A stretch of 64,000 nucleotides of DNA from Acinetobacter variabilis. GTDB lineage: Bacteria > Pseudomonadota > Gammaproteobacteria > Pseudomonadales > Moraxellaceae. The stretch covers positions 62,001 to 126,000 of the forward strand of contig NZ_KB850111.1 in NCBI RefSeq assembly GCF_000369625.1, in the 5' to 3' direction. Both the position numbers and the translations under genes were made by a program. Under the pieces are notes generated by a model. It had not been told where the DNA came from. It saw only the letters and a list, made by a program, of their open reading frames with translations, and made no database searches. Below, piece after piece: positions 19,675 to 32,640 of this stretch; position 1 is the first letter of the stretch, and every line of letters starts with the position of its first letter.

Positions 19675-21398
19675 TTCGTGCGCTCCCCTTTTGCTAACCA
19701 CATATCCTGCATCGATTGACCCGCAACCAGCATTGGATATACGTGTTCTGTACGGTCAACCATTACGTTAATAAATACGCACTTGTCATTGATCGCCATC
19801 GCTTCTTCAAGCTTAGACTCAAGCTCGTCTGCATGGTCAATCTGAATACCTACATGACCATAAGCTTCCATCAATTTTGCAAAGTCAGGTAAAGACTCTA
19901 CATAAGAGCTAGAGTGACGGCCTTCGTAGTTCATGTCTTGCCACTGTTTCACCATACCCAGGGCACGGTTGTTCAGGCATAGAATTTTAACGTTCAAGCC
20001 ATATTGCTTACAGGTAGAAAGTTCCTGGATACACATCTGAATAGACGCTTCACCAGTAATACAAACCACTTGCTGATCTGGGAATGCAAGCTTAGCCGCC
20101 ATTGCATATGGCAGACCCACACCCATGGTACCTAGACCACCAGAGTTGATCCATTGACGAGGACGCTTGTAGCGATAATGCAATGCACCGAACATCTGAT
20201 GCTGACCAACGTCAGAGGTAATGATCGCTTCGCCATTGGTGACTTTGTCTAGAGCACGAACCACTTGCTGAGGCTTCATCGAACCATCAGTCGGTACATC
20301 GAACTTCAAGCCATGAACCTGACGCCATTCATCAATCTGTTTCCACCATGCCGCAATCGCTTCAGGATTTGGCTTGGACACATTCATTTGCTTCAACTGG
20401 TTCAGCATTTCGTTCAGCACAGGTTCTACTGCACCCACGATTGGAATGTGCGCCATGATGGTTTTAGAAATGGTCGCCGGATCGATGTCAATGTGAATGA
20501 CTTTCGCATTCGGGCAGAATTTCGCCGGGTTATTGGTTACACGGTCATCGAAACGCGCGCCTACACACAGAATCACGTCTGCATTGTGCATGGTCATGTT
20601 GGCTTCGTAAGTTCCGTGCATACCCAACATGCCGATGAATTGTGGATCATCGCCCGGGAATGCACCAAGGCCCATCAGGGTATTGGTAACCGGGTAACCC
20701 AATAGATGTGCAAGCTCAGTTAATTGTGCTGAAGCATTGCCCTGAACCACGCCGCCGCCTGAGTAAATCACTGGGCGTTTCGCATGAATCAGTTCATCAA
20801 TCGCTTTACGGATTTGACCTGAGTGACCACGATATGGTGGTTGATACGAACGCATCTTCACTTTTTCAGGATATTCGTAAGCAAATTTCTCTGCCGGGTT
20901 AGTTGCATCTTTAGGAATATCAACAACCACCGGACCTGGACGGCCAGATGACGCGATATAGAATGCTTTTTTGATAATTGCCGGAATTTCGCTGGCATGG
21001 CGAACCTGGAAGCTGTGCTTAACGATTGGGCGAGAAATACCGACCATATCAGTTTCTTGGAACGCATCCTCACCGATCAAATGGCTTGCAACCTGACCAG
21101 ACAGGATCACCATTGGAATGGAATCCATATAAGCTGTTGCAATTGGAGTTACGGTATTGGTTGCGCCCGGACCTGATGTCACAAGCACGACACCAGTTTT
21201 ACCTGTTACGCGCGAGTATGCATCTGCCATATGGCCGGCAGCCTGTTCGTGACGTACGAGGTAATGATTAATTTTGTCTTGTTGAAATAGCGCGTCGTAG
21301 ATATGTAGAACTGCGCCGCCTGGATATCCAAAAACATGTTCAACGCCTTCATCCGCTAATGCGCGAACGAGCATTTCACCACCAGATAAAAGTTCCAA
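19671..21398 (-). CDS. ilvI: Acetolactate synthase large (catalytic) subunit
   Basis: 575 residues. The thiamine-diphosphate enzyme hallmarks are present: [14 protein letters not shown], the catalytic Glu in [15 protein letters not shown], and the ThDP/Mg motif [29 protein letters not shown]. It condenses two pyruvates, or pyruvate and 2-oxobutyrate, to acetohydroxy acids. The start is TTG with AGGGTG about seven bases before it. A conserved-looking hairpin lies 23 bases upstream. Confidence 0.95.
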   Translation of the reverse strand: MELLSGGEMLVRALADEGVEHVFGYPGGAVLHIYDALFQQDKINHYLVRHEQAAGHMADAYSRVTGKTGVVLVTSGPGATNTVTPIATAYMDSIPMVILSGQVASHLIGEDAFQETDMVGISRPIVKHSFQVRHASEIPAIIKKAFYIASSGRPGPVVVDIPKDATNPAEKFAYEYPEKVKMRSYQPPYRGHSGQIRKAIDELIHAKRPVIYSGGGVVQGNASAQLTELAHLLGYPVTNTLMGLGAFPGDDPQFIGMLGMHGTYEANMTMHNADVILCVGARFDDRVTNNPAKFCPNAKVIHIDIDPATISKTIMAHIPIVGAVEPVLNEMLNQLKQMNVSKPNPEAIAAWWKQIDEWRQVHGLKFDVPTDGSMKPQQVVRALDKVTNGEAIITSDVGQHQMFGALHYRYKRPRQWINSGGLGTMGVGLPYAMAAKLAFPDQQVVCITGEASIQMCIQELSTCKQYGLNVKILCLNNRALGMVKQWQDMNYEGRHSSSYVESLPDFAKLMEAYGHVGIQIDHADELESKLEEAMAINDKCVFINVMVDRTEHVYPMLVAGQSMQDMWLAKGERTK

Positions 21399-21420
21399 CG
21401 TGATTCACCCTAATATTATT

Positions 21421-21449
21421 CACTGCACAAATGGGAGGCATTTGCAGTG
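21421..21449 (-). promoter_or_regulatory. Leader hairpin upstream of ilvI
   Basis: CACTGCACAAATG pairs with CATTTGCAGTG (two unpaired bases) around a GGAGG loop, which reads CCUCC in the ilvI transcript. It lies 23-51 bases before the start codon. A short upstream frame beginning MKTMKFMCYNSADS lies just before it. It contains no run of Ile, Leu or Val codons, so classical attenuation is not indicated. Loop CCUCC could pair with a Shine-Dalgarno; that is speculation. Confidence 0.4.
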
Positions 21450-22080
21450 TTCATTCATTAACTGTCTGCACTGTTATAGCACATAAATTTCATAGTTTTC
21501 ATAGCAATAGGAAAAAAAATCTGGTCTCTTTACTGTTCGAGCAATACAAGACCTAAAACATGTTGGGATAAACATATTTTGCTTAGCTTTGTTCAATTTC
21601 TCGGCTAGAGAAATCGCCCACTGCATGAAATGACACTTGTTCGAAGGGTGATCGATCTAAGGCATATAAAACTACTGCAGCATTCTTGTGTTTTCAGTCT
21701 GTAAAGTCAAGTTTAAAAAACAGGCTATTATTGTTTATACGTCTAAAATTTGCTGCTTTTACAGACAATTTCGACTTTAACTGTGGTTTTTAGCTTTAAA
21801 ATTTTAATTTAAATCAATAAATTTCATATACTTAAAACTTTAATTTTATAAATTTTTAATATGTCTTATATAAAAAAATTGAATGAATTTTTAAGAAATT
21901 CAATGCAACTGTTTATAAATAAATTTCTTTTTATATAAAATTACTCTTTTTTAGCATTAGCTTGAAACATAAAACCACTACTGATCACAAAATTAATTGA
22001 ATTAAAAATCATCTTATGGCAAAAAACTCTCTACAATAAAAACTCTATTTAACCGCTTGAAATTTTCAGGACTTTTACTG
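21450..22080. other. AT-rich intergenic region between ilvI and the DUF4124 gene
   Basis: About 630 bases between two divergent genes. No frame of interest was found apart from the short leader frame near ilvI. The part from 21,780 to 22,020 is very AT-rich, suited to promoters or nucleoid-protein binding, but I cannot place a definite promoter. Confidence 0.4.
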
Positions 22081-22431
22081 ATGAAAAGATCTTTCCTGAC
22101 CGCATTAAATTTTGCTACTACGCTTGTTTTAGGTGTAGCGAGCAGCTCTGCTTTAGCGATTGAATATTATAAATGGGTAGATGCCAAAGGCGTGACTCAC
22201 TACACTAAAACCCCGCCTCCTAAAAATGCCAAGCACAAAAGCAAAGTAGAAACCTATGGCTGGACCAATTCCGCGCCTACACCATCAAGAACAACCGAAA
22301 ATGAGAACCAGACCGAAACGGGTAACTCAAATTCATCTGCACCTGTGCCTGTCGTTTCTGAAAATGAGCAGCAACAGCGTGAAGCCAATGAAGCTTTACA
22401 ACGTGGTCAGTCTGAGCGTGTAGCTTTCTAA
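22081..22431 (+). CDS. DUF4124-domain exported protein
   Basis: 116 residues from ATG 22081, with AGGA upstream. The signal peptide ends near SSSALA, followed by the DUF4124 core YYKWVDAKGVTHYTKTPPP, a small beta-type domain common in proteobacterial periplasmic proteins. The rest is a Ser/Asn/Glu-rich, probably disordered tail. Function unknown. An in-frame start eight codons upstream would break the signal-peptide pattern. Confidence 0.8.
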   Translation: MKRSFLTALNFATTLVLGVASSSALAIEYYKWVDAKGVTHYTKTPPPKNAKHKSKVETYGWTNSAPTPSRTTENENQTETGNSNSSAPVPVVSENEQQQREANEALQRGQSERVAF

Positions 22432-22530
22432 TCATACTCGTCTGTCAATTTAGATTTTTCCTGCAGAATCCCATCCGCAAAATTCACTATAAGTGCATTT
22501 TGCGCTATGCTGTGCCTCATAATTTTTTAA

Positions 22531-25171
<2,641 letters not shown>

Positions 25172-25173
<2 letters not shown>

Positions 25174-25277
25174 TTTAATCCCCCTAAATCCCCCTTTGCA
25201 AAAGAGGGACTTCCCACTTCAAATAAAAAATGAAGTCTCCTCCCTTTTTTAAAGGGAGGTCGGGAGGGATTAAATTT
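25172..25277. repeat. Long imperfect inverted repeat (MITE- or BIME-like)
   Basis: AATTTAATCCCCCTAAATCC... on the left mirrors ...GGGAGGGATTAAATTT on the right, with inner arms CCCTTTGCAAAAGAGGG, ACTTC/GAAGT and CCCTTTTTTAAAGGG. The whole 106 bases can fold into a long branched hairpin immediately after leuS. The pattern resembles dispersed intergenic repeats of bacterial genomes. Confidence 0.65.
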
Positions 25278-25350
25278 AACCTATCCTTAACCATCTCCTT
25301 GTAGGAGAGGGAAATTCCTTCTCCCTTTGGAAGAAGGTTTGGATGAGGGA
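25277..25350. repeat. Second intergenic repeat, pyrimidine/purine-rich
   Basis: CCTATCCTTAACCATCTCC and TTTGGATGAGGG flank TCTCCTTGTAGGAGA and CCTTCTCCCTTTGGAAGAAGG hairpins. This is like the CTCTCC-type repeats widespread between bacterial genes. It abuts the previous repeat. Confidence 0.5.
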
Positions 25351-25370
25351 AAGGATTTCACAATTCCAAA

Positions 25371-25399
25371 CAAAGCCCGTTGCCAGCCAACGGGCTTTG
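25371..25399 (+). terminator. Terminator-like stem-loop before lptE
   Basis: CAAAGCCCGTTG and CAACGGGCTTTG form a perfect 12-bp stem with loop CCAGC. No long T run follows, so termination may be partial. Confidence 0.6.
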
Positions 25400-25456
25400 A
25401 CTTTACAATCCGGTTCAGGATTTCAAATATTTCCCTGAGGGAAAAAGAGGATACTC

Positions 25457-25990
25457 ATGCATTTAGGCAAACGTTTAGCAGCAATTGTTTTAACTTGTGG
25501 TCTAAGTGCAGGCCTCGTTGGCTGTGGCTTTCATTTAAAAGGAACCAATCCGAGTTCCGCACCTGTAGCTTACTCAGTCATGAGTCTGGCCTTGCCTGAC
25601 AATACTGAAGATCTTCAGGAAAAACTAGCCGTTTATCTGGGTGCTGCCGGAGTACAGCTGAGTAATGCACCTAATGCTTATGTCTTACGTGTCCTAGATT
25701 ACACCCCTCGCCGTCTAGAATTGAATGGCAAACTGGTAGAAACCTTATTGCGTCTGAATGTTACTTTCCGAATTGAAGATGCACAAGGCAATCCGGTGAC
25801 TGAACCTCGTACAGTAATCGCGACCCGTACCTATCAATATGATATTGAAACCGTGAATACGGATGACCAGGAACAAAAATTCTTAAATCAGGTCCTGATT
25901 GATGATGTGGCCCAGCAGATTGCCCGTCAAATTTCATCGAATCGTTTGCCATTGGCAAAACCAGAAACTTCGACTCAACCAGCCAAATAA
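25457..25990 (+). CDS. lptE: LPS-assembly lipoprotein LptE
   Basis: 177 residues. The lipoprotein signal ends LVGC (Cys23), then the family start GFHLKG and a C-terminal region FLNQVLIDDVAQQIARQI typical of LptE (RlpB). LptE plugs the LptD barrel that inserts lipopolysaccharide, or lipooligosaccharide in Acinetobacter, into the outer membrane. Nine bases separate it from holA, the usual pairing. Confidence 0.92.
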   Translation: MHLGKRLAAIVLTCGLSAGLVGCGFHLKGTNPSSAPVAYSVMSLALPDNTEDLQEKLAVYLGAAGVQLSNAPNAYVLRVLDYTPRRLELNGKLVETLLRLNVTFRIEDAQGNPVTEPRTVIATRTYQYDIETVNTDDQEQKFLNQVLIDDVAQQIARQISSNRLPLAKPETSTQPAK

Positions 25991-25999
25991 GACGACCCA

Positions 26000-26998
26000 A
26001 TGAAACTTGATTACCTCCAGGCATTAAAACGTGTCAATGAAGCTCGCGGTGCCTGGGTGTTGCATGGTCAGGAACCTTTGCTGGAACAGAATCTGGTAGA
26101 TGCCTTTCGTAGCAGCTGGCAAAGCCGTGAAGTTGAACGCCAGCGTTATGATATTAGCTCTGCCTCTGACTGGAAAAATGTCTTCAATGCTTTAAACAGC
26201 CTGTCATTATTTTCTAGCCAATTGGCAATTGAAGTGCATGGCAATATCAAACCTGATGCCAGCGGTCTCAAACTGTTAAAAAACTATCTGCAACAGGACA
26301 GTGATAACCTGCTGTTGGTGGTCATGCCGAAGCAGGATTCCAGCAGTCTGAAATCCAGCTTTTTCCAGACCATTGATGCCAATGGCGTGAATGTATCACT
26401 GGTAGCGAACTACCCAAAAGATCGTCAACAGATCCTCGGGATTGAAGCGGAAAAACTGGGAATTAAGCTGGCCAATGATGCCTGGCAATGGTTAGAGCAG
26501 CATCATGAACACAATTTACTAGCTGCCAAAAATAGCCTGATGCGAGTGGCGGATACCTTTGCTGAAGTAGATATTATCCAGATTGACCATCTGTATGCCT
26601 GCTTGCAGGACCAGTCCCGTTACAACACCTATGACCTGAGTGATGCCCTGCTCAATGGGAATCTAGCGCAATCAATTAAGATTTTCCAGTATCTGATTGC
26701 ATCAGGCGAGCCAATGAGCCTGATTTTGTGGAGTATCAGCAAAGAAATGCGTCTATTGATGCAATTATTTGAACAGCCACAAAATGCCTTACAAATCGGT
26801 ATCTGGAAGACTAAAGTGAGCTTATATCAGCAAGCCTTGCGTCGTTTAAGTCCACAGCGCTTTTTAAGCTGGCCTCAGCTTTTGATCCGGATCGACGCTG
26901 CAATCAAAGGGATGTCCAGAGAGAACCCTGAACATCTGATCTTGCAGGCCATTGCTGAAATGTGTGGTCAAAGCTTGTTTACATCCCCGAGTGCCTAA
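26000..26998 (+). CDS. holA: DNA polymerase III delta subunit
   Basis: 332 residues. HolA is the clamp-loader wrench that opens the beta clamp. The N-terminal domain begins MKLDYLQALKRVNE with GAWVLHGQEPLLEQ (modified P-loop region), and the C-terminal collar domain ends GMSRENPEHLILQAIAEM. It directly follows lptE, as in most gammaproteobacteria. Its last bases overlap the hemerythrin pseudogene on the other strand by four. Confidence 0.93.
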   Translation: MKLDYLQALKRVNEARGAWVLHGQEPLLEQNLVDAFRSSWQSREVERQRYDISSASDWKNVFNALNSLSLFSSQLAIEVHGNIKPDASGLKLLKNYLQQDSDNLLLVVMPKQDSSSLKSSFFQTIDANGVNVSLVANYPKDRQQILGIEAEKLGIKLANDAWQWLEQHHEHNLLAAKNSLMRVADTFAEVDIIQIDHLYACLQDQSRYNTYDLSDALLNGNLAQSIKIFQYLIASGEPMSLILWSISKEMRLLMQLFEQPQNALQIGIWKTKVSLYQQALRRLSPQRFLSWPQLLIRIDAAIKGMSRENPEHLILQAIAEMCGQSLFTSPSA

Positions 26999-27456
26999 CT
27001 AAAGAAACGCGCGAACCAGCCTTTGCCTTTTTTCTTTTCCTGTGTTCGCAGATAACTCAACATATTGTCCCGTACTGCTTCGACATAATCCTGATCATCG
27101 TGCTGAATATGGTTGATGAGCCATTTGGACAGAAGACAATGCAAATCTTTTTCAATGGACTGACCTTGCTCAAACTTCAGGCGATAATCATTTAATTTTT
27201 TGACAAATAATTCATGTATACCGCGATGTGAAGTCAAATATTGATAACTCACCTGTTCCAGCAGGTTTTCTTCAAAGCTGAAATGTGACTGGGTATAGTC
27301 GATTAAATCGTCTAAAACCTCCCTGATTTTATCGCGATCTCCGGTACTTTTGACCTGCTCTAAAGCATTTATATAGTCCAGAATCTAGCGATGTTGATGA
27401 TCAATCACCTCAATTCCAATATTGTAACTTTCATTCCATCTATGAACCTCATCAAT
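26995..27456 (-). pseudogene. Bacteriohemerythrin, interrupted by an amber stop
   Basis: Reading through one TAG at 27385-27387 gives a whole bacteriohemerythrin of about 150 residues: WNESYNIGIEVIDHQHR, stop, ILDYINALEQV, then SHFSFEE, SHRGIHELF and NHIQHDDQDY. All the expected di-iron ligand positions (His, His/Glu, His, His and Asp) are conserved. No in-frame ATG is seen at the 5' end either; the candidate first codon near 27456 is ATT. The family binds O2 at a di-iron site. Loss looks recent because the rest is undamaged. Confidence 0.8.
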
Positions 27457-27673
27457 TTTCTTAGTAAAGTCGTATTATTTTTTCGCTCATTAGCAGCATT
27501 ATGGCGTATTTTTATCAGCAGTTTAGTGGCCAGGTTTTTGCATGTAGTCTATCTAAGACGTACTTTATACTCCCATGAAGTTTTAATTGATTAATCATAT
27601 GATCAATATTTTTCAGATAACTAAATCGTATAAAATTTCATCTAAAAAAGATGATTTTAATAGGAGTAGTTCA

Positions 27674-27739
27674 ATGAATCCCTTATATAAAATCAGGTTT
27701 TATCTTATATGTTTTTTTAAACCAGGCAGTGGAAAATAG
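27674..27739 (+). CDS. Possible 21-residue peptide
   Basis: ATG 27674 has a good Shine-Dalgarno (AGGAG, seven bases upstream) and encodes a short basic, hydrophobic peptide starting MNPLYKIRFYLICFF. It lies 89 bases before macA. It could be a leader peptide, a remnant of a longer gene, or chance. Confidence 0.25.
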   Translation: MNPLYKIRFYLICFFKPGSGK

Positions 27740-27827
27740 TTCTCATTTTAAATAAAAAAAATTCACGTTTTATCCTAATTTCGCTTTTATAATCAACTGT
27801 TATCCTACGACCCAAATCTGAATCCAT

Positions 27828-29183
27828 ATGCCAAAAATAAAACCTACGAAACTCATTATGGCGATTGTAATTGCCATCCTGGTGGCAGCCACTGCCTGGT
27901 ATTTTCTGAAACCTAAAGAGCAGCAGCCACAATACATTACAGCTGAAGTGACCCAAGGGGATATCGAAAATTCGGTACTGGCAACTGGTGTACTTGAAGC
28001 CACCAAAATGGTCAGTGTCGGTGCCCAGGTTTCGGGTCAGGTTAAAAAAATGTATGTGCAACTTGGCGATCAGGTCAAACAAGGCCAACTGATTGCCCGA
28101 ATTGACTCTGTTCGTCAGGAAAATGATTTAAAGACTGCTGAAGCCAGTATTAAAAACCAGATGGCACAGCTTGCCGTGAAACAGGCCAACCTCGCTAAGG
28201 TGGAAGCCGAGTATAAGCGTCAGCAAGCCATGTATGCCCAAGATGCAACCTCGCGTTCAGAACTAGAATCTGCATTAGCCAGCTACAAAACCGCTCAGGC
28301 AGATATCACCGCGATTAATGCACAGATCGAACAGTCACGTTTAACTCTAGCCACTGCGAAAGAAGATCTCGGTTATACCCAAATTGTGGCGCCAATGGAC
28401 GGAACCATTGTAGCGATCGTGACTGAAGAAGGTCAGACTGTAAACGCCAATCAAAGTGCACCAACGATTGTGAAACTGGCGCAGCTGGATACCATGACCA
28501 TTAAAGCGGAAATTTCTGAAGCCGATGTGATGAAAGTTCAGGAAGGTCAAAGTGTTTACTTCACCACTTTAGGTGACAGTGAAACCAAACACTATGCAAC
28601 ATTACGTCAAGTTGAACCTGCACCGGACTCGATCAATACCGAAAGCAACAGCACATCGACTTCATCATCAAGTACTGCGGTGTATTACAACGCCCTATTT
28701 GATGTACCGAATGAAGATGGTAAATTACGTATTGATATGACTGCTCAGGTCTACATCATTTTAGATGAAGCGAAAAATGTGCTGACTATTCCTGCCGCAG
28801 CGGTGCAAACCTCAAACCGTCCGCAGCGCCGTGCACAAAGTCCCGATAGCGATAAAACACAAGCCAATAATGCTGCCGCTCCTGCTGATGCGAAACAAGG
28901 TGAAAATAAAACGGATCGACCTAAACGCTTAGAACTCACTGAAGCAGAAAAAGCCTTGGTTAAACAAGGAAAAGCAACTGTATCGATGGTTCGTGTATTA
29001 CAAGCAGATGGTTCTGCAAAACCTCAACCTGTATTAATTGGTCTGAATAACCGCGTCACAGCTCAAGTCATCCGCGGCTTAAATCAAGGCGATAAAGTGG
29101 TGATTGCAGATGGTTCAGATACTTCAAATGATTCAGCTAAACGCAGCAATCGTGGTGGTGCTGGCGGCCCAATGAGAATGTAA
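27828..29183 (+). CDS. macA: MacA-like periplasmic adaptor of a MacB-type efflux pump
   Basis: 451 residues. One N-terminal membrane helix (about 9-27) is followed by a biotinyl-lipoyl domain ([32 protein letters not shown]), a coiled-coil hairpin (about 100-175, rich in Gln, Ala and Lys), a second lipoyl half ([14 protein letters not shown]) and beta-barrel domains. The C-terminal part carries an unusual charged linker of about 60 residues rich in Asn, Lys and Ala. Adaptor proteins of this type join the MacB ABC transporter to an outer-membrane channel. macB starts two bases after its stop. Confidence 0.92.
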   Translation: MPKIKPTKLIMAIVIAILVAATAWYFLKPKEQQPQYITAEVTQGDIENSVLATGVLEATKMVSVGAQVSGQVKKMYVQLGDQVKQGQLIARIDSVRQENDLKTAEASIKNQMAQLAVKQANLAKVEAEYKRQQAMYAQDATSRSELESALASYKTAQADITAINAQIEQSRLTLATAKEDLGYTQIVAPMDGTIVAIVTEEGQTVNANQSAPTIVKLAQLDTMTIKAEISEADVMKVQEGQSVYFTTLGDSETKHYATLRQVEPAPDSINTESNSTSTSSSSTAVYYNALFDVPNEDGKLRIDMTAQVYIILDEAKNVLTIPAAAVQTSNRPQRRAQSPDSDKTQANNAAAPADAKQGENKTDRPKRLELTEAEKALVKQGKATVSMVRVLQADGSAKPQPVLIGLNNRVTAQVIRGLNQGDKVVIADGSDTSNDSAKRSNRGGAGGPMRM

Positions 29184-29185
29184 TT

Positions 29186-31162
29186 ATGAGTCAAAATCAA
29201 ACACCTCTACTTGAGGTTAAGAATCTGACTCGTGAATTCCCCGCCGGTGAAAGCACTGTTCAGATTCTTAAAGGGATTAATCTTGAGATTTATCCCGGTG
29301 AATTAGTGGCAATCGTAGGTCAGTCGGGTTCAGGTAAATCAACCTTAATGAATATTTTAGGTTGCTTGGACAAACCCACCAACGGTAGCTACAAAGTTAA
29401 AGGACGTGAAACCCGCGAGCTTGAGCCTGATGAATTAGCTCAATTGCGTCGTGAGTATTTCGGCTTTATTTTCCAGCGCTATCACTTATTGGGTGATTTA
29501 AATGCTACGGGCAACGTTGAAGTACCCGCAATTTATGCCGGTGCCGATGCGACCGAGCGTAATGCTCGTGCCAAGCAATTACTGACCGATCTAGGACTGG
29601 GAGACAAAACCCAAAACCGTCCGAGCCAACTGTCTGGTGGTCAGCAACAACGTGTATCGATTGCTCGTGCCTTAATGAATGGTGGTGATGTGATCTTGGC
29701 CGATGAACCCACCGGGGCATTGGACAAAAACAGTGGTATTGAGGTCATGCGCATTTTGCGTGAACTGAATGCCAAAGGTCATACCATTATTTTGGTTACC
29801 CATGATCATAACGTTGCTAAAAATGCCACGCGCATTATCGAAATTTCAGACGGGAATATCATTTCAGACAAACCGAATGTGCCTGAAGTTGATGATGGTT
29901 TCGAGAAAGAAAATCTGGTTCGAAATGAACAAAAGAAAATCTCGAGCTGGCGTTCTGCAGTAGACCGTCTCGGTGAAGCTTTCCGTATGGCCTTATTGGC
30001 CATGAATGCACACCGGATGCGGACCTTCCTGACCATGCTCGGCATCATTATCGGGATCGCGTCGGTGGTTTCAGTCGTTGCCCTCGGTAATGGCTCACAA
30101 AAGCAGATTCTGGAAAATATCAGCAGTCTTGGGACCAATACCATTACCGTGTTCCAAGGCCGGGGCTTTGGGGATAATTCCCGAACTGCACAAGTGAAAA
30201 CCTTGATTCCTGATGATGCTACTGCCCTATCGGAACAACCTTATGTCGATGGTGTCAGTCCATCGGTCAACAGTAGTGTCACCGGACGCTTCAAAGAGAT
30301 CGAAGCATCGACCACGGTCAACGGTGTCAGTGAAGACTTCTTCTATGTCAAAGGTATGAACTTCGAGTCAGGTCAGCCCTTTGATAAAGAAAGTGTGACC
30401 GAACAAGCTCAGGACGTGGTGATTGATAGCAATACCAAAAACACTTTCTTTGCGGATGGCACTAATCCTGTCGGTCAAGTCATTCTATTGGGTAGTGTAC
30501 CGAGTCGGGTGATTGGCGTCATTGAAGAACAAAAAAGCATGATGGGCAACTCAGACAGCCTGAATGTGTATTTGCCTTATTCAACCGTCATGAGCCGTAT
30601 GCTGGGACAATCCAATGTACGCAGTATCATTGTGCGTATTAAAGATGAATATCCAAGTGCGGCTGCGGAAAATGCCATTTTAAGCCTATTGGTACAACGC
30701 CATGGTGCTCAAGATGTGTTTACGCAAAACTCCGACAGTATTCGTGAAACCATTCAAGAAACCACTCAGACCATGACGCTTCTGGTTTCGGCTATCGCCG
30801 TCATTTCCCTAGTGGTCGGTGGTATTGGTGTGATGAACATTATGCTGGTTTCGGTGACTGAACGTACGCAAGAAATCGGGGTACGGATGGCGGTCGGTGC
30901 GCGCCAAAGTGACATTCTGCAGCAATTCCTGATTGAAGCTGTTCTGGTTTGTATTCTGGGCGGTATCTTAGGCGTATTGCTGTCACTCGGTATCGGTCAG
31001 CTGATTACCCATTTTGCTGAAGGAACCTTCCAGATGGCATACTCAACCACATCGATTGTCGCGGCCTTTGTCTGCTCAAGTCTGATCGGTATTGTGTTCG
31101 GCTTTATCCCGGCACGTAATGCAGCCCGTTTGAATCCGGTCGATGCACTTTCTCGAGAATAA
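29186..31162 (+). CDS. macB: MacB-like ABC transporter (ATPase-permease fusion)
   Basis: 658 residues. The ATPase half has Walker [10 protein letters not shown] near residue 46, signature LSGGQQQR, Walker [13 protein letters not shown] and the H-loop VTHD. The permease half has one membrane helix near 285, a large periplasmic MacB_PCD domain and three helices of FtsX type at the C-terminus (about 530-650). MacAB-TolC pumps expel macrolides, peptides or siderophores; the substrate here is not visible. Confidence 0.95.
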   Translation: MSQNQTPLLEVKNLTREFPAGESTVQILKGINLEIYPGELVAIVGQSGSGKSTLMNILGCLDKPTNGSYKVKGRETRELEPDELAQLRREYFGFIFQRYHLLGDLNATGNVEVPAIYAGADATERNARAKQLLTDLGLGDKTQNRPSQLSGGQQQRVSIARALMNGGDVILADEPTGALDKNSGIEVMRILRELNAKGHTIILVTHDHNVAKNATRIIEISDGNIISDKPNVPEVDDGFEKENLVRNEQKKISSWRSAVDRLGEAFRMALLAMNAHRMRTFLTMLGIIIGIASVVSVVALGNGSQKQILENISSLGTNTITVFQGRGFGDNSRTAQVKTLIPDDATALSEQPYVDGVSPSVNSSVTGRFKEIEASTTVNGVSEDFFYVKGMNFESGQPFDKESVTEQAQDVVIDSNTKNTFFADGTNPVGQVILLGSVPSRVIGVIEEQKSMMGNSDSLNVYLPYSTVMSRMLGQSNVRSIIVRIKDEYPSAAAENAILSLLVQRHGAQDVFTQNSDSIRETIQETTQTMTLLVSAIAVISLVVGGIGVMNIMLVSVTERTQEIGVRMAVGARQSDILQQFLIEAVLVCILGGILGVLLSLGIGQLITHFAEGTFQMAYSTTSIVAAFVCSSLIGIVFGFIPARNAARLNPVDALSRE

Positions 31163-31172
31163 GGAATCTGAT

Positions 31173-32585
31173 ATGCATACTCTTACCAAACTTGCCAGTG
31201 CCCTGATTCTAGGGAGTTCATTGGTCGGCTGTGCGGCCGTGGTGAAAACGCCGTATGAACAACCTGCTGTACAGGTACCTAATAACTTTCAAAACAGTAA
31301 AGCTGTAAGTCAGCAAATTCATGCTGATATTCTCGCAGATCAATGGTGGACTCTATTTAAAGATCCCCAATTAAATAGTCTGGTGAATGACGTACTGGCA
31401 GCCAATAGTGATCTGGCCGTGGCCGGGATCAATTTGCAGCAAGCCCGTATTCAAGCCAGACAGACACAAAGCCAGCAAGGTGTACGTATCAGTGATGCTG
31501 GTTTAACCACACGTAGAAGCTTTGATCTGGAAGATGGCAGCAGTTCATCCGGTTTTGGGGTTAATTTCCCTGGCTTAAGCTATGAACTGGATCTGTTCGG
31601 TAAACTGGCCAATCAGACTGAAGCAGCGCGTTGGGAGGCCCTGGCATCTGAAGAGGACTTACAGGCGACTGCACAAAGTCTGATTGGTACGACTGCTCAA
31701 CTGTACTGGCAGCTGGGTTATCTAAATGAACGTTATAGCGTGGTTCAACAAAACCTGGCGACTGCACAGCGTACGTATGATCTGGTCAATGTCCAGTATC
31801 GTGCCGGTGCAGTGTCTGGTCTCGATCTGACTCAAGCTGAACAGGCCATTCAAAGCCAGCAAGCGACCTTAAGCCAAATTGAACAGCAGCGTGTGGAAAC
31901 ACGTACGGCACTGGCAGTACTCATGAATATGCCTGTGCAACAGCTTTCGATTCAGGAACCTCAACGTTTACCGAATATTGCCTTACCGTCGATTGAAGCT
32001 GGCTTGCCTGCTAGCCTTCTCTCCCGCCGTCCTGACTTGAGAGCCACTGAACTGCGTTTGCGTAAAGCCTTGGCCAACAAGGATGCCAACAAGGCCAGTT
32101 ATTATCCTTCGATCAGCCTGACTGGCAGCCTAAGTACTGGCGTAGGCACCAGTTCATCATTGTCAGATGCACTTAAAAATCCGGTGGCGACCTTAGGCGC
32201 AGGACTCAGCCTGCCATTCCTGCAATGGAATGATATGAAACGTGATTTACAGGTGAATGAACTGGAATACGAAAAGGCAATTATCCAGTATCGTCAGACC
32301 ATGTACGAAGCTTTTGCCGATGTAGAGAATGCCCTGTCTAATCGCACTGAACTCACCAAACAGGTTGCGTTACAACAACGTAATGTTGAACTGGCTGAAC
32401 GTACAGAACGTTTGACTGAAGTGCGTTATCGTAATGGTGCAGTGGCATTGAAAAATCTGCTGGATGCACAAGAGACTACACGTAATGCCCGTCTGTCTTT
32501 GGTGCAAACCCGACAAAGCCAATACAATGCTTATGTGACCCTGATGCAAGCTTTGGGGGGTAGCCCGATCAAGCAACTGCCTTAA
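31173..32585 (+). CDS. Outer-membrane efflux channel lipoprotein (NodT/OprM family)
   Basis: 470 residues from ATG 31173, preceded by AAGGAA; the frame extends upstream into macB but this start gives a lipoprotein signal ending LVGC (Cys20). The family repeats are clear: WWTLFKDPQLNSLV, LSRRPDLRATELRLRKA and the second-half ADVENALSNR. Trimers form the outer-membrane exit duct. Position behind macAB makes it their probable partner. A strong terminator follows. Confidence 0.92.
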   Translation: MHTLTKLASALILGSSLVGCAAVVKTPYEQPAVQVPNNFQNSKAVSQQIHADILADQWWTLFKDPQLNSLVNDVLAANSDLAVAGINLQQARIQARQTQSQQGVRISDAGLTTRRSFDLEDGSSSSGFGVNFPGLSYELDLFGKLANQTEAARWEALASEEDLQATAQSLIGTTAQLYWQLGYLNERYSVVQQNLATAQRTYDLVNVQYRAGAVSGLDLTQAEQAIQSQQATLSQIEQQRVETRTALAVLMNMPVQQLSIQEPQRLPNIALPSIEAGLPASLLSRRPDLRATELRLRKALANKDANKASYYPSISLTGSLSTGVGTSSSLSDALKNPVATLGAGLSLPFLQWNDMKRDLQVNELEYEKAIIQYRQTMYEAFADVENALSNRTELTKQVALQQRNVELAERTERLTEVRYRNGAVALKNLLDAQETTRNARLSLVQTRQSQYNAYVTLMQALGGSPIKQLP

Positions 32586-32604
32586 GCAATACATTTAACT
32601 CAAT

Positions 32605-32636
32605 AAAAAACCGCTGTTAGTCAGCGGCTTTTTTTG
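32605..32636. terminator. Terminator after the macAB-channel operon
   Basis: AAAAAACCGCTG and CAGCGGCTTTTTTT enclose a short loop. It serves the efflux operon and, in reverse, the convergent Sel1 gene. Confidence 0.88.
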
Positions 32637-32640
32637 AAGT

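Noticed and set aside
21450..21560. Branched-chain amino-acid attenuator leader
   Set aside because: The short frame upstream of ilvI has no run of Ile, Leu or Val codons and no clear terminator/antiterminator pair.
27391..27594. 67-codon plus-strand open frame
   Set aside because: It is antisense to the 5' part of the hemerythrin pseudogene, whose ligand residues are clearly coding on the minus strand.
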